64,000 bases of DNA, taken from Ornithinibacter aureus (lineage in GTDB: Bacteria > Actinomycetota > Actinomycetes > Actinomycetales > Dermatophilaceae). Positions within the stretch are counted from its first letter, which is position 1, and each line of letters starts with the position of its first letter. Below are positions 43,725 to 52,238 of this stretch, piece after piece. The notes below the pieces were generated by a model. That model was not told the origin of the DNA and searched no databases. It worked only from the letters and a program-made list of their open reading frames with translations. The DNA lies in the NCBI RefSeq assembly GCF_009858245.1, contig NZ_VMSB01000001.1, positions 3,167,623 to 3,231,622 on the forward strand, written 5' to 3'. A program made the translations under genes and the position numbers.

Positions 43725-44057
43725 GTAAGAGGGTCAGTCCTGCCAGTTCGGCTGTTGCGGCGATGATGATGTCGGGGATGGAGGGCGCACGGTGTTGCCC
43801 CTGTCGGGCCAGGAGCAGCTGCACGTGCACGGCGCGCTCCTCGATGCTCGGGGTCAGGTACTCCACCGGCATCGCTGAGAGGGGCGGGCTGGTTAACGTC
43901 GACCTGGCGTCCTTGCCGCTGCGGGCGGAGTAGCCAACCTCAAGGCGCGTCACGGTAGTGATCCGGACCAGGCCTCGCTCGATCCGCTCTGCCCATAGCT
44001 CGGCGTCGGGGCTGTCCGCCAGACGAACCAGCGCCGACTTGTCGATCAGCCACTCGG

Positions 44058-44279
44058 TTATTGCCACGCCGCGCCCATCACCTGAGGATCAGCGAGATCG
44101 GTGACCTTCTCGGCGAAGGAACGCAGATCAGCGGTTGACACCGAGGCACCCGAGGTGGCCGCGTCCGCTGCGAGACGTCGGCGAATGTACTCCACACGCG
44201 AGAGACCCATGCGAGACGCGTGCGCATCCACCGCCGCGAGTACCGACTCGGGGATATCACGGATCAACACATCGGCCAC
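44058..44279 (-). CDS. vapB: VapB antitoxin, copy 2
   Basis: 73 residues from GTG 44279, 8 bases behind [25 protein letters not shown] and [14 protein letters not shown] are nearly identical to copy 1. Intact although its toxin is interrupted. It also shows the likely start of copy 1. Confidence 0.85.
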   Translation of the reverse strand: MADVLIRDIPESVLAAVDAHASRMGLSRVEYIRRRLAADAATSGASVSTADLRSFAEKVTDLADPQVMGAAWQ

Positions 44280-44336
44280 GGCGACCACCTCCGATATCAA
44301 ATGATACCAGGAGCCCGCCTGCATCCTTGACGGTCG

Positions 44337-44429
44337 TTACCCGAGGAGCGTGAGGAGCCGGCGGAGATCGGACCAGCCCTCGCCCAGAGCGCGTATTGCT
44401 GCCACCATGGCCACAACGGCCACGACCAT
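44337..44429 (-). CDS. Possible one-helix membrane peptide
   Basis: 30 residues: MVVAVVAMVAAIRALGEGW and SDLRRLLTLLG. One membrane helix followed by an amphipathic tail. A longer upstream frame (PWPVLLA) has no start codon. It is the only coding-like stretch between vapB2 and site 30. Confidence 0.3.
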   Translation of the reverse strand: MVVAVVAMVAAIRALGEGWSDLRRLLTLLG

Positions 44430-44510
44430 GGCGAGAAGGACCGGCCACGGGGTCCGACGCGATCGGCCCGTAGGTGACCGTTCAGCACCTGCGCTCTGTA
44501 GCCCGGCAGC

Positions 44511-44525
44511 CGGCGGAGCGACGCG
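44511..44525 (+). repeat. Array site 30
   Basis: CGGCGGAGCGACGCG, preceded by CAGC. Confidence 0.65.
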
Positions 44526-44597
44526 CGTGCTGTGTGCCTGGGGCAGGTGTTTCGTGGGAGCGAGCTGTGTGGTCGGCGAGTCACCGGAGTCGGCGGT

Positions 44598-45305
44598 TCA
44601 GGGCTTCTTCGCGGCTGATACGTCGACACAGACGATGCCCGTGTTGCCGTCCTGGTCGGCGATCACGGTGAGCGCGGGCGCGTTGCTGTCATCAACAACG
44701 GTCCCACCTGCCGCGACGGCGGCGGCGATCCGGTGCTCGGCCACGTCGGGCGCCACATAGACCTCGACGTGGAACCGCTGCCGTCGGCTCTGCTCCTCGT
44801 TGGCGTCTCCGAACCACAGGTTGGGGACTCGTCCCGTGGCATCTCGGATCTCGTCACTGGGCGAGCCGTGCCCTTGGGCGTCGACGCTGCCGGTCAGCAG
44901 CGCGGCCCACACCGGCGCGATGGTCGCCGAGCGCGCCGTGTCCAAGCCCAGCTCGATCTCGCTGACCGAAGCCGGGTCGGCGACGAGCCGGTGCTCGGCG
45001 GCGATCGCGCTGATCCGTCGCGCGAGGTCGACGTCCCGCTGAGTCACCCATTGCAGGACATGCTCCGTGCCCTCCTCGTCGCGGTAGATGGCGTCATCGC
45101 TGACCAGCTTCAGGTCGACATACCCCTGACCGATCGACACCCGCGGGTAATGCCCCAGCCCGTCGCCCGCCTCGCCCACCGCGGCCACGAACCGCACCCC
45201 AGTGCGGAAGTTGTCGACCACGTACCGGGCGTGCAGCCCCTGGGCCAGCTTGCGCCAGTCCGCCAGGTTGGCCTCGGCGATCTCTTCACCCCTGAGCATG
45301 TCCAT
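44598..45305 (-). CDS. Pterin-carbinolamine dehydratase-like domain fused to a VOC domain
   Basis: 235 residues from ATG 45305. N-terminal 100 residues (LRGEEIAEANLADWRKLAQG; GDGLGHYPRVSIGQGYVDLK; VTQRDVDLARRISAIAAEH) resemble 4a-hydroxytetrahydrobiopterin dehydratase; the C-terminal half (GSVDAQGHGSPSDEIRDATG; RQRFHVEVYVAPDVAEHRI) is VOC-like. The fusion is known in Actinobacteria; substrate unknown. Beyond the start lies the IS5-type element. Confidence 0.75.
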   Translation of the reverse strand: MDMLRGEEIAEANLADWRKLAQGLHARYVVDNFRTGVRFVAAVGEAGDGLGHYPRVSIGQGYVDLKLVSDDAIYRDEEGTEHVLQWVTQRDVDLARRISAIAAEHRLVADPASVSEIELGLDTARSATIAPVWAALLTGSVDAQGHGSPSDEIRDATGRVPNLWFGDANEEQSRRQRFHVEVYVAPDVAEHRIAAAVAAGGTVVDDSNAPALTVIADQDGNTGIVCVDVSAAKKP

Positions 45306-45384
45306 ACGCGCGGACCCTACCGCTGATCCACCGCCACACTGGCGCACATCGCGTCACCCCCGTCCTTCCGGGGAATTGAACTAG

Positions 45385-46587
45385 GGATGCGCTGATCTTC
45401 TCGGTTGTCCGGGGTGGCGCGTGGCTCGTCGGCGTGGGTCGCGAAACGATGGGGTATGGACAGTGATCAGCCGAGTTTCACCGATATCGAGTACGGCAAC
45501 CGGCGGCGGGTTTCACGCCGGGAGCGGTTCTTGGAGACGATGGACGCCACGATCCCGTGGCCGGTGTGGGTGGGGGTTATCGAGCCGCACTGCTTCCAAG
45601 ACGCGCCGGGCAAGCGGGGTCGTAAGGCCAAGCCGATCGAGACGATGCTGCGGATGTATCTGCTGCAGGTGTGGTTCTCGCTCTCGGATGAGGGGGTGGA
45701 GGAGGCGATCTATGACTCGTATGCGATGCGCCGGTTCATGGGTTTGGACTTCGCCACTGAGCAGGTCCCGGATGCGACCACGCTGCTGCACTTCCGTCAT
45801 CTGCTCGAGGAGCACGAGCTCGGGCAGGCGCTGCTGGCGGCACAGAACGAGATCTTCGAGAACCAGGGGTGGATCATGCGCGGCGGCAGCATCGTCGATG
45901 CCACGATCATCGCGGCACCGTCCTCGACGAAGAACGCCACCGGGAAACGGGACCCGGGGATGCATCAGACCAAGAAGGGCAACCAGTGGTACTTCGGGTT
46001 CAAGGCTCACATCGGGGTTGATGCCGGCACCGGGTGCGTCCACACGGTGACCTGTACGCCAGCCAACGTCCATGACCTGGACCAGATCAGCGACATCATC
46101 CGCGTCGACGATCGGGTGGTGTACGCCGATGCCGGCTACCAAGGAGCCGAGAGGCGCCCCGAGATCGCCGGTGATGAGCAGCACTCGGGGATCGAGTGGC
46201 GCATCGCCGCCCGCAAAGGCGTGGTGAAGACGATGCCCGAGCACGATCGTGGGATCGAGTCACGCAAAGCCGGTGTGCGGGCCAAGGTCGAGCACCCGTT
46301 CCTGATCGTCAAGCGTGACTTCGGGTTCGTCAAGACCCGCTACCGCGGCATCGCCAAGAACCGTAACCACCTGCACATGCTGTTCGCCTCGGCGAACTGG
46401 CTGATGCGGGCCCGTGCCGTCGCTTTGACCCAGGCGACGGCGTAGCGTCAGCCTGCCCGCAACCACCCGGTAGGACCCCGAAACCGGGGTCCGAAAGCCG
46501 AACAGGGGGCCGAGCGCGCCTCCAGGTCGCCCAATTAGGCCGCTCGGGGCCACTCACCCCCGGGATGGCTCGATGATCAGCGATTCC
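45385..46587 (+). mobile_element. IS5-family insertion sequence
   Basis: 1203 bp. Inverted ends: GGATGCGCTGATC on the left, GGAATCGCTGATC (reverse) on the right. Target duplication CTAG at 45381-45384 and 46588-46591, the YTAR pattern of IS5 subgroup elements. The following gap to 46797 holds the DUF2975 promoter and a weak site-like stretch at 46654-46668. Confidence 0.9.
45456..46445 (+). CDS. IS5-family transposase
   Basis: 329 residues from ATG 45456. RMYLLQVWFSLSDEGVEEAI is the IS5 N-terminal block; catalytic Asp in GGSIVDATIIAAPSS, second Asp in VVYADAGYQGAE, Glu in VRAKVEHPFLIVKRDFG with RYRGIAKN after it. Complete DDE set, intact. Confidence 0.95.
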   Translation: MDSDQPSFTDIEYGNRRRVSRRERFLETMDATIPWPVWVGVIEPHCFQDAPGKRGRKAKPIETMLRMYLLQVWFSLSDEGVEEAIYDSYAMRRFMGLDFATEQVPDATTLLHFRHLLEEHELGQALLAAQNEIFENQGWIMRGGSIVDATIIAAPSSTKNATGKRDPGMHQTKKGNQWYFGFKAHIGVDAGTGCVHTVTCTPANVHDLDQISDIIRVDDRVVYADAGYQGAERRPEIAGDEQHSGIEWRIAARKGVVKTMPEHDRGIESRKAGVRAKVEHPFLIVKRDFGFVKTRYRGIAKNRNHLHMLFASANWLMRARAVALTQATA

Positions 46588-46719
46588 CTAGACCGATCAA
46601 GGGGCCGTCGAGCGCTTCATCGCAGGTGTTGCTGCCGGGTCGCGCCCGCCTCCCGGCGGGCAGCATTCTCACGTCACGCCTTCGTGAGATCCGCGGGCCG
46701 CTGACCGGAGCGCTGGGGG

Positions 46720-46748
46720 TTGACATCGAGAAACGATATGCATATCGT
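46720..46748 (+). promoter_or_regulatory. Promoter with palindromic operator for the DUF2975 operon
   Basis: TTGACA at 46720-46725, TATCGT at 46743-46748 with 17 bases between. The perfect 14-base palindrome CGATATGCATATCG (46734-46747) overlaps the -10, so a bound repressor, probably the HTH protein of this operon, would block transcription. Confidence 0.7.
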
Positions 46749-46796
46749 CAATCAGTAGTATCGACAGTCGATGCACACAGCCGAGGAGGAACCACC

Positions 46797-47432
46797 ATGG
46801 CCCACAACCCGACGCCCCCACCGGCACAGCAGAAACCTCGACGCGACTGGTGGACCTTCGACCGCAGCGACCGCTGGGGCCTTGCCATCCTGCTCACGGC
46901 AGTCGTCGTGGCCACCACGATGGCCGCCATCGTGGTCCCCATCCAGCGCTGGATCGCCGGTGACGGCATCCCCGTGCCATTCCGCAGCGAGGTCTCAGTG
47001 GCCGCGCTCGACGCGGTCGGAACCAACTACGGACCAGCCGACTACACCGTCACCCTGGCCGACCCGAGCACCACCCAACGGCTCCTCGACCTCGTACCCG
47101 GAACCCTGGTCGTGCTACTGCTGGCGGCGGGCTGCTGGCTCATCATCGCCGTCATGCGCACGATCGCGGCAGGGGAGCCCTTCTCCACCGTCAACGTCCG
47201 CAGGCTCCGAGCCCTTGCGGCCATGCTTCTGCTCGGTCCCGCCATCACCTTCTTCGTCGCCACCTCCATCCAGGGCGCGCTCCTGGGTGACATCCCCCTC
47301 GGCGGCCTGGCCTACGCGCTGACCATCGACATCCCCTGGGCCGGCTTCATCGCCGGGCTGCTCCTGGCCCTACTCGCCGAGGCCTTCAAGACCGGCAGCC
47401 GGCTACGCGACGACGTCGACGGGCTCATCTGA
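46797..47432 (+). CDS. DUF2975 membrane protein
   Basis: 211 residues from ATG 46797. Four membrane segments: WGLAILLTAVVVATTMAAIV, LVPGTLVVLLLAAGCWLIIA, LRALAAMLLLGPAITFFVAT and IDIPWAGFIAGLLLALLAEA. GEPFSTVNVRRLRAL is the conserved loop of DUF2975. These proteins always travel with a small Cro/CI regulator, as here; their job is unknown. TGATG junction with the regulator. Confidence 0.88.
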   Translation: MAHNPTPPPAQQKPRRDWWTFDRSDRWGLAILLTAVVVATTMAAIVVPIQRWIAGDGIPVPFRSEVSVAALDAVGTNYGPADYTVTLADPSTTQRLLDLVPGTLVVLLLAAGCWLIIAVMRTIAAGEPFSTVNVRRLRALAAMLLLGPAITFFVATSIQGALLGDIPLGGLAYALTIDIPWAGFIAGLLLALLAEAFKTGSRLRDDVDGLI

Positions 47433-47662
47433 TGCCGGTCGACGAACCACACCGGGTCACCTGTCACCTCGACCACCTCCTCCAGCAGCGGGGCATGACC
47501 CTGGCGGCACTAGCCGATGCCGTCGGCGTCACCGTCGTCAACCTCTCAGTCCTGAAGAACAACCGGGCCAAAGCCGTACGGTTCAGCACCATCACCGCCA
47601 TCTGCGACGTACTCCAATGCCAAGTAGGGGACGTGCTCAGCGTCGAACATGAGATGCGCTAA
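47432..47662 (+). CDS. Cro/CI-type transcriptional regulator (HTH_26)
   Basis: 76 residues. HLDHLLQQRGMTLAALADAV and GVTVVNLSVLKNNRAKAVRF form the helix-turn-helix, followed by STITAICDVLQCQVGDVLS. Standard partner of DUF2975 proteins. Probable ligand of the palindrome at 46734-46747. Confidence 0.92.
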   Translation: MPVDEPHRVTCHLDHLLQQRGMTLAALADAVGVTVVNLSVLKNNRAKAVRFSTITAICDVLQCQVGDVLSVEHEMR

Positions 47663-47850
47663 CCGCACCCGCTCGCTAGACCGGCCGCCCCAGTTGCGCC
47701 CATCACCCGGCGAAGTGCAGCACTGTGGTTGGCGTCGCGCAGCATGTGGGGCGATGACGTTCTCGCGTTGGCATAGGTCTCGGCTAGCCACTGACGGACC
47801 TCGTCATCGACTTCGGCGACCTTGCGCAGCTCGGGGTGGTGCATCCGCAC
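47659..47850 (-). CDS. Possible small protein crossing an array site
   Basis: 63 residues. MRMHHPELRKVAEVDDEVRQ and WLAETYANARTSSPHMLRDA look like real helices and the frame stays open upstream (RPERFKEAAH). Its end runs through site 31, so the C-terminal residues may have been added by recombination. Possibly the tail of a lost gene. Confidence 0.3.
   Translation of the reverse strand: MRMHHPELRKVAEVDDEVRQWLAETYANARTSSPHMLRDANHSAALRRVMGATGAAGLASGCG
47708..47722 (+). repeat. Array site 31
   Basis: CGGCGAAGTGCAGCA, preceded by CACC; right half degenerate. Confidence 0.55.
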
Positions 47851-47917
47851 ATCGCCGCTCGGATGGGCGGCTTCCTTGAATCGCTCGGGCCTGATCTCGT
47901 GCCCTCCGTCGCCCAGA

Positions 47918-48559
47918 TTAGGTGCCGCCCAGTCCTGACTGTCGTGCTCTGACGATGGCGGCCGACCTGTCGGAGACCTGGAGCTTGGTGAAGATGTTCG
48001 AGACGTGGTTGCGTACGGTCTTGAGGTTGATCATCAGTTCGTGGGCGATGCTGGCGTTGCCCTTTCCGGCGGCGATGAGTTCGAGGACCTGCCGTTCGCG
48101 TTCGGTCAGAGCGGGGAACGCCGTGGTTGTCGAGCGGGCGCTGTGGGTGAAGTGGTCGATGACGCGCTGGGCGATTTGTGGGCCGAAGATCGCCTCGCCT
48201 GCAGCGGCTGCGCGGATCGCCCGCACGATCTCGTCTTGCTCGGCGCCTTTGAGGAGATAGCCGCGGGCGCCGGCTCGCATCGCGGCGAGGACCGAGTCGT
48301 CGTCCTCGAACATGGTCAGGACGACGATCGCTGGAGCGGGGTTGTTGCGGCTGAGCCGACGGGTTGCCTCGATGCCGTCCAGGTCGGGCATGCGAAGGTC
48401 CATGAGAATGACGTCGGGAGCGAGCTGGTTGGCGAGCTCGACGGCTTTAGCGCCGGTGGCTGCTTCACCCTCGATGCTGATGTCGTCGGTGTCGGCGAGC
48501 ATGAATTGGAGTCCGCGCCGGAAGGCGGGGTGGTCGTCGGCGACGAGGAGGCGGATCAT
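47918..48559 (-). CDS. NarL/LuxR-type response regulator 4
   Basis: 213 residues from ATG 48559. LLVADDHPAFRRGLQF, Asp54 in VILMDLRMPD, RGYLLKGAEQDEIV, and LuxR domain ALTERERQVLELIAAGKGNA plus VRNHVSNIFTKLQVSDR. ATGA overlap with kinase 4. Confidence 0.93.
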   Translation of the reverse strand: MIRLLVADDHPAFRRGLQFMLADTDDISIEGEAATGAKAVELANQLAPDVILMDLRMPDLDGIEATRRLSRNNPAPAIVVLTMFEDDDSVLAAMRAGARGYLLKGAEQDEIVRAIRAAAAGEAIFGPQIAQRVIDHFTHSARSTTTAFPALTERERQVLELIAAGKGNASIAHELMINLKTVRNHVSNIFTKLQVSDRSAAIVRARQSGLGGT

Positions 48560-50424
48560 CGCTCGGCCTTGATGTCGGCTGGTTGGTGCGGTGTGTCGTG
48601 GAGCGGGAGGATGGCGTGCACGATGAGGCCTTCGTTGGGGGTGCGAGAGGAGATGGTGCACGTGCCGCCGAGCTCGGCGGCACGTTCCCGCATGGAGGTC
48701 CATCCGAGACCGCCGTGTATGGGCTGCTCGACGCCGTGCCCGTTGTCGGCGATGGTGAGCTCCAACGAGCCGTTGACGGCGATGGTGACTCGGCAGCGGG
48801 ACGCCCCGGAGTGCCGGGCGACGTTGGTCATGGCCTCGGATGCGATCCGGTACGCTGCGACCTCGACTGCCGCGGGCAGGGCGGGCAGAGCTGTGGGTCC
48901 GGTCACCTCGATGGCAAGCTCGCCGGACAGGCCCATGGCGCGCTGGCGGATCGCGCCGAGGAGGCCGACCTCGTCGATCGCGGCCGGGCGCAAGTCGTCG
49001 ACGAGCCGCCGAACCTCGGCGATGGCGTCTTTGGCCTCTGCGCGGGCCTCGTCCAGCAGCGCGCTGCGTTCGGTGCTGTCGGTGCGGGATCCGGCCGCGT
49101 TGAGCATCAGCACGATGGCCGCCAACGACGGGCCGATTCCGTCGTGCAGGTCGCGGCGAAGCCGGCGACGTTCCTCCTCGCGGCCGGCGACGATCCGGGA
49201 CCTGGACACGCGAAGCTGGTCGCCCGCCTGGCTTGCCTTGACCAGGACCGTGGCGTATCTCGCTAGGTCATCGAGCAGCGACATGTCGGCTAACGAGAGT
49301 CGCCGACCGGGTGGCACTTCGAGCGCCAGGTCGCCCAGTTCCTGACCGCGGTGTCGCAGTGGGACCCGGACGACGTGCTCCTCGTGGATGGCGTTGCCGG
49401 TGTCGACCCACACCTTCTCCACGCGCAGCGCCTCCGCCACGGCGTCGGTGATGGACGCGGAGAGCGTCTCGGCGTGAGCGGCCTCGGCGCGGTCGGCCAG
49501 CAGCCGCAGGGCCCGGTGTGGATCGGATCGGTAGCCGTAGACCGCACGTTCGATTCGCCGACGCAGCCAGGAGTGGGCCGGGGAGACCGCGACCGCGACG
49601 ACACCGACCGCCAGCAGGCCGCCAAGGGTGCTCGTGCCGCCGACCCTCTCGGCGGCGAAGAGCACCAGGGCGTACACCACGACCAGGCCCACCATCAGGG
49701 CTGCATAAGTCAGCGTTCGGCTCAACACAACCTGGATGTCGAAGAGCTGATGCCGCAGGACGGCGATGGCGATGACGCTCGGCAACGCGACGGCCACAAC
49801 GGTCAACGCGGCATAAGTCAGCCAGTCGTGGTCACCGAGGAGGAAGTGGTTGGTCCAGCCCACCATCAGTCCGAGCGGAACAGCCACAGCACCCCAGACC
49901 AGCCACAGCAGCTGCGTCCGCACGACGCCGACAGCGCTCTTCAACCTGGCGCCCACTGCGATCGCGGAGCCGATGAACAGCAGCACCACCAGAGCGAGAC
50001 CGACCACACCGAGAACGTCGGCGAGCGGCTGAGGAAGCGCGCCCAGGGGAGGATCCTGGCCGGGGTGCTCCTCTCGGAAGCTGTCCGCGTCACCGGCGGC
50101 CCCGACCACGAACAGCACCGCCCCGACCACACCGGCGCCCACCCACGACCGCCAGCCCGCGGAAAGAAGGTGGCCATCTGGCACCAGGTAGGCCACCAGC
50201 ACCAGCCACAGGAAGAGGAGAATCCAGCCGCCTTGCGCCAGCTGATCGAGCGCTTGCGCGCTCGTGCCTGTGCCCGTGGTCCGAGAGGCACCCAGCAGCA
50301 ACCCGACCGATACGCCATGTGCGAGCAGCAGCCACGCGATCCGACGCTGGGCACTGCGCAACGCCAGAAGAATCCCCAAGGCGAGCGGGACCCCAGCGCC
50401 CACCGCGACGGCTCCATAGACCAT
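48556..50424 (-). CDS. NarL-type sensor histidine kinase 4
   Basis: 622 residues. Roughly ten membrane segments in the first 300 residues, a GAF-like linker (LHRGQ... replaced here by VRVPLRHRGQELGDLALEV), HisKA_3 with RRRLRRDLHDGIGPSLAAIV, and HATPase motifs ASEAMTNVARHSG and GLGWTSMRERAAELGGTC. Closest in layout to kinase 3. Confidence 0.92.
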   Translation of the reverse strand: MVYGAVAVGAGVPLALGILLALRSAQRRIAWLLLAHGVSVGLLLGASRTTGTGTSAQALDQLAQGGWILLFLWLVLVAYLVPDGHLLSAGWRSWVGAGVVGAVLFVVGAAGDADSFREEHPGQDPPLGALPQPLADVLGVVGLALVVLLFIGSAIAVGARLKSAVGVVRTQLLWLVWGAVAVPLGLMVGWTNHFLLGDHDWLTYAALTVVAVALPSVIAIAVLRHQLFDIQVVLSRTLTYAALMVGLVVVYALVLFAAERVGGTSTLGGLLAVGVVAVAVSPAHSWLRRRIERAVYGYRSDPHRALRLLADRAEAAHAETLSASITDAVAEALRVEKVWVDTGNAIHEEHVVRVPLRHRGQELGDLALEVPPGRRLSLADMSLLDDLARYATVLVKASQAGDQLRVSRSRIVAGREEERRRLRRDLHDGIGPSLAAIVLMLNAAGSRTDSTERSALLDEARAEAKDAIAEVRRLVDDLRPAAIDEVGLLGAIRQRAMGLSGELAIEVTGPTALPALPAAVEVAAYRIASEAMTNVARHSGASRCRVTIAVNGSLELTIADNGHGVEQPIHGGLGWTSMRERAAELGGTCTISSRTPNEGLIVHAILPLHDTPHQPADIKAER

Positions 50425-50580
50425 GTCGCCATTGTGGCGGCAGTGCCCGCAGCCGTCAGCCTTCCCGGGAACTGTTCCCGACTCGAGCGGGACGGCTGCA
50501 TCATGCGGCTGGGTCTGGTCACGGTCGAAGGTTGTCCCGCCGGTGAGAGACGCCGGTACACGAACGCGAGGGAACAGACC

Positions 50581-51246
50581 ATGCCGCGCAACACATTCGA
50601 GAGCCTCCTGCCATACAGCGGCGCGGTCGCCGGCCTGTGCTGGATCGGCCAGTCAGCGCTGCAGAGGACCTCAACCCGTGACGCGCCAGGAGCAGCCACC
50701 ACCAGCGTCGTCCGCGACAACCTCGCGACCAACTACGCAAGCGTGGCATGCCTGGTCCTGATGGGCATGAGCCTGCTGATCTTCGCCACGGCCGTGCGCA
50801 ACCTGCTGCGCTCGGGCGAACCCGGCGAGGCGACCTTCTCGCACATCGCCTATGGCGGCTGGCTCGTGGTCGTGGCCGGCATCTCGCAGATGGTCACCTG
50901 GAACTGGGGCCTGATCAACGGCGCCGCGGTCGCCGCGGACGACGCGGCACTAAAGGCCCTGAGCTACGTGCACTTCTTCGGCTGGGCCGGAATGGGCATC
51001 GGCCTGGCCACCGCATTCATCGCGACCGGGCTCGGCGGACACCGCGGGGCCCTGCTGCCGAAGTGGTTCACCATCCCCACCATCATTCTCGGCGCCCTCG
51101 GCGCCCTCGGCACCGCCGGCATCCCACCCGGCGGCTTCGTCACCTACCTCCTCCTGCCCCTCTGGCTCATCGCCGCATCAATCCTCATGGCCCGACAGCA
51201 ACGCGCCCACACCACAACAACGCACGCCGTCAACATCACGACCTAA
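50581..51246 (+). CDS. DUF4386-like membrane protein, kinase 4 partner
   Basis: 221 residues from ATG 50581. Six hydrophobic segments (GAVAGLCWIGQSALQ; VACLVLMGMSLLIFATAV; VVVAGISQMVTWNWGLI; FFGWAGMGIGLATAFIATG; TIPTIILGALGALGTAGI; YLLLPLWLIAASILMA). Divergent from kinase 4, in the same arrangement as the membrane gene beside kinase 1. Confidence 0.62.
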   Translation: MPRNTFESLLPYSGAVAGLCWIGQSALQRTSTRDAPGAATTSVVRDNLATNYASVACLVLMGMSLLIFATAVRNLLRSGEPGEATFSHIAYGGWLVVVAGISQMVTWNWGLINGAAVAADDAALKALSYVHFFGWAGMGIGLATAFIATGLGGHRGALLPKWFTIPTIILGALGALGTAGIPPGGFVTYLLLPLWLIAASILMARQQRAHTTTTHAVNITT

Positions 51247-51263
51247 CCCACCACGCCGACTTG

Positions 51264-51278
51264 CGGCGAAGAGACGCA
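51264..51278 (+). repeat. Array site 32
   Basis: CGGCGAAGAGACGCA. Only 10 bases separate it from the IS427-type end; before insertion it was the left border of the OsmC copy B unit. Confidence 0.7.
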
Positions 51279-51326
51279 CCTGCACTAGGGCGTGTCTCCA
51301 TAACTTGAGCGTGAGGGTGGCGCCCT

Positions 51327-51365
51327 CTGCGCGACCCCGAGGGCAACGAGCTCTGCGTCGTCTGA
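51327..51365 (+). pseudogene. VOC gene remnant (last 13 codons)
   Basis: LRDPEGNELCVV followed by TGA is the typical C-terminus of a glyoxalase/VOC gene (DPEGNEFCV in relatives). It begins just inside the deleted left IS end; the rest of the gene is missing. Confidence 0.7.
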
Positions 51366-51374
51366 CGCGGCGGC

Positions 51375-52238
51375 TCACATCGTCGGGCGGGCCTGGGCGA
51401 AGCGCCAGCGGCGCCCCTCGCAGTCCGTGGCGTCGAAGAACGGCAGCCCCCACGGGCTCCCCAGCGTCCCAGCAGCGGCCTCGCCGGCCCGCTCGCGCAC
51501 CCTCCGGTGGACCGCCTCGACGTCGTCGACGTACACCCAGGGCAGGTCGCGGTCGCCGCCCCTGCGGGCACTCTCGCCGTCGGGCAGCGGTTCGATGACC
51601 ACCGACGCCCCGCCGGCGCGCAGCTCGAGCCACGGGTGCCCGTAGTCGGTGTGCGGCAACGGGTCCTCACCCCGCGGCAACGAATCGGGGGTTTCGAAGC
51701 CGAACACGTCGGCCAGCCAGCGGGCCGCGGCGGCCGGCCGCTCGTAGCGCACCGTGAGGCCGAGCCGCGCGATGTCGCGCACCGACCGCGGGGCCTCGTC
51801 ACGCTGACGGACCCACGGCCCGAACCACTTCGGCACGACCCGCGCCCAGACCGTCCCCCCGGCGTCGCGCCCGCCGACCGGAACCGTGGCCACGACGCGC
51901 ACCCGGGTGCCCTCGCCGACGGGCTCGAAGGTCACCTCCGTGGCGACGTCGTCGAGCGAGCTCTCCAGCGCCAGCCGGCGGCCCGGCTCCCAGGCCGTGA
52001 CCCGCGCCAGCTCGAGGACATCGTCACCCGCCTCGTCGTACACCTCGAGCAGCCGGCCGCCGACCTCCGGCTCGCAGCGCATCGCCCGCATCCGTCCTCC
52101 GGAGAAGTGGTTGATCGGGCCCCGGACCCACCAAAGGTCCAGCTCGTCGGTGAACACCGAGAAGGCCACCCCCGGGGGCACCGGAACCTTCACCTCCGAG
52201 CTCGTCGTCATCGCCTCGTCACGTCCGGTGCCGGCCAT
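51375..52238 (-). CDS. SRPBCC (AHSA1-like) and VOC domain fusion protein
   Basis: 287 residues. N-terminal SRPBCC domain: PVPPGVAFSVFTDELDLWW, VGGRLLEVYDEAGDDVLELA, VTFEPVGEGTRVRVVATVP. C-terminal VOC domain: LTVRYERPAAAARWLADVFG, TDYGHPWLELRAGGASVVIE, FFDATDCEGRRWRFAQ. Both can bind small hydrophobic ligands. Overlaps the ArsR gene by 20 bases, as is usual for ArsR-SRPBCC pairs. Confidence 0.88.
   Translation of the reverse strand: MAGTGRDEAMTTSSEVKVPVPPGVAFSVFTDELDLWWVRGPINHFSGGRMRAMRCEPEVGGRLLEVYDEAGDDVLELARVTAWEPGRRLALESSLDDVATEVTFEPVGEGTRVRVVATVPVGGRDAGGTVWARVVPKWFGPWVRQRDEAPRSVRDIARLGLTVRYERPAAAARWLADVFGFETPDSLPRGEDPLPHTDYGHPWLELRAGGASVVIEPLPDGESARRGGDRDLPWVYVDDVEAVHRRVRERAGEAAAGTLGSPWGLPFFDATDCEGRRWRFAQARPTM

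Larger units (their letters stand above)
41960..44067 (-). pseudogene. vapC: VapC toxin copy 2, interrupted by an IS1380-type element
   Basis: The first 113 codons (44067 down to about 43730) match VapC copy 1 closely ([37 protein letters not shown]). The C-terminal codons lie left of the IS, ending [19 protein letters not shown]. Removing 42033-43724 and one copy of the 5-bp duplication restores a single frame that aligns base for base with copy 1. The last PIN aspartate is separated from the rest, so the toxin is inactive. Confidence 0.92.

Noticed and set aside
46654-46668. Array site between the IS5-type element and DUF2975 (CGGCGGGCAGCATTC)
   Set aside because: Right half does not match; may be a remnant but not counted.
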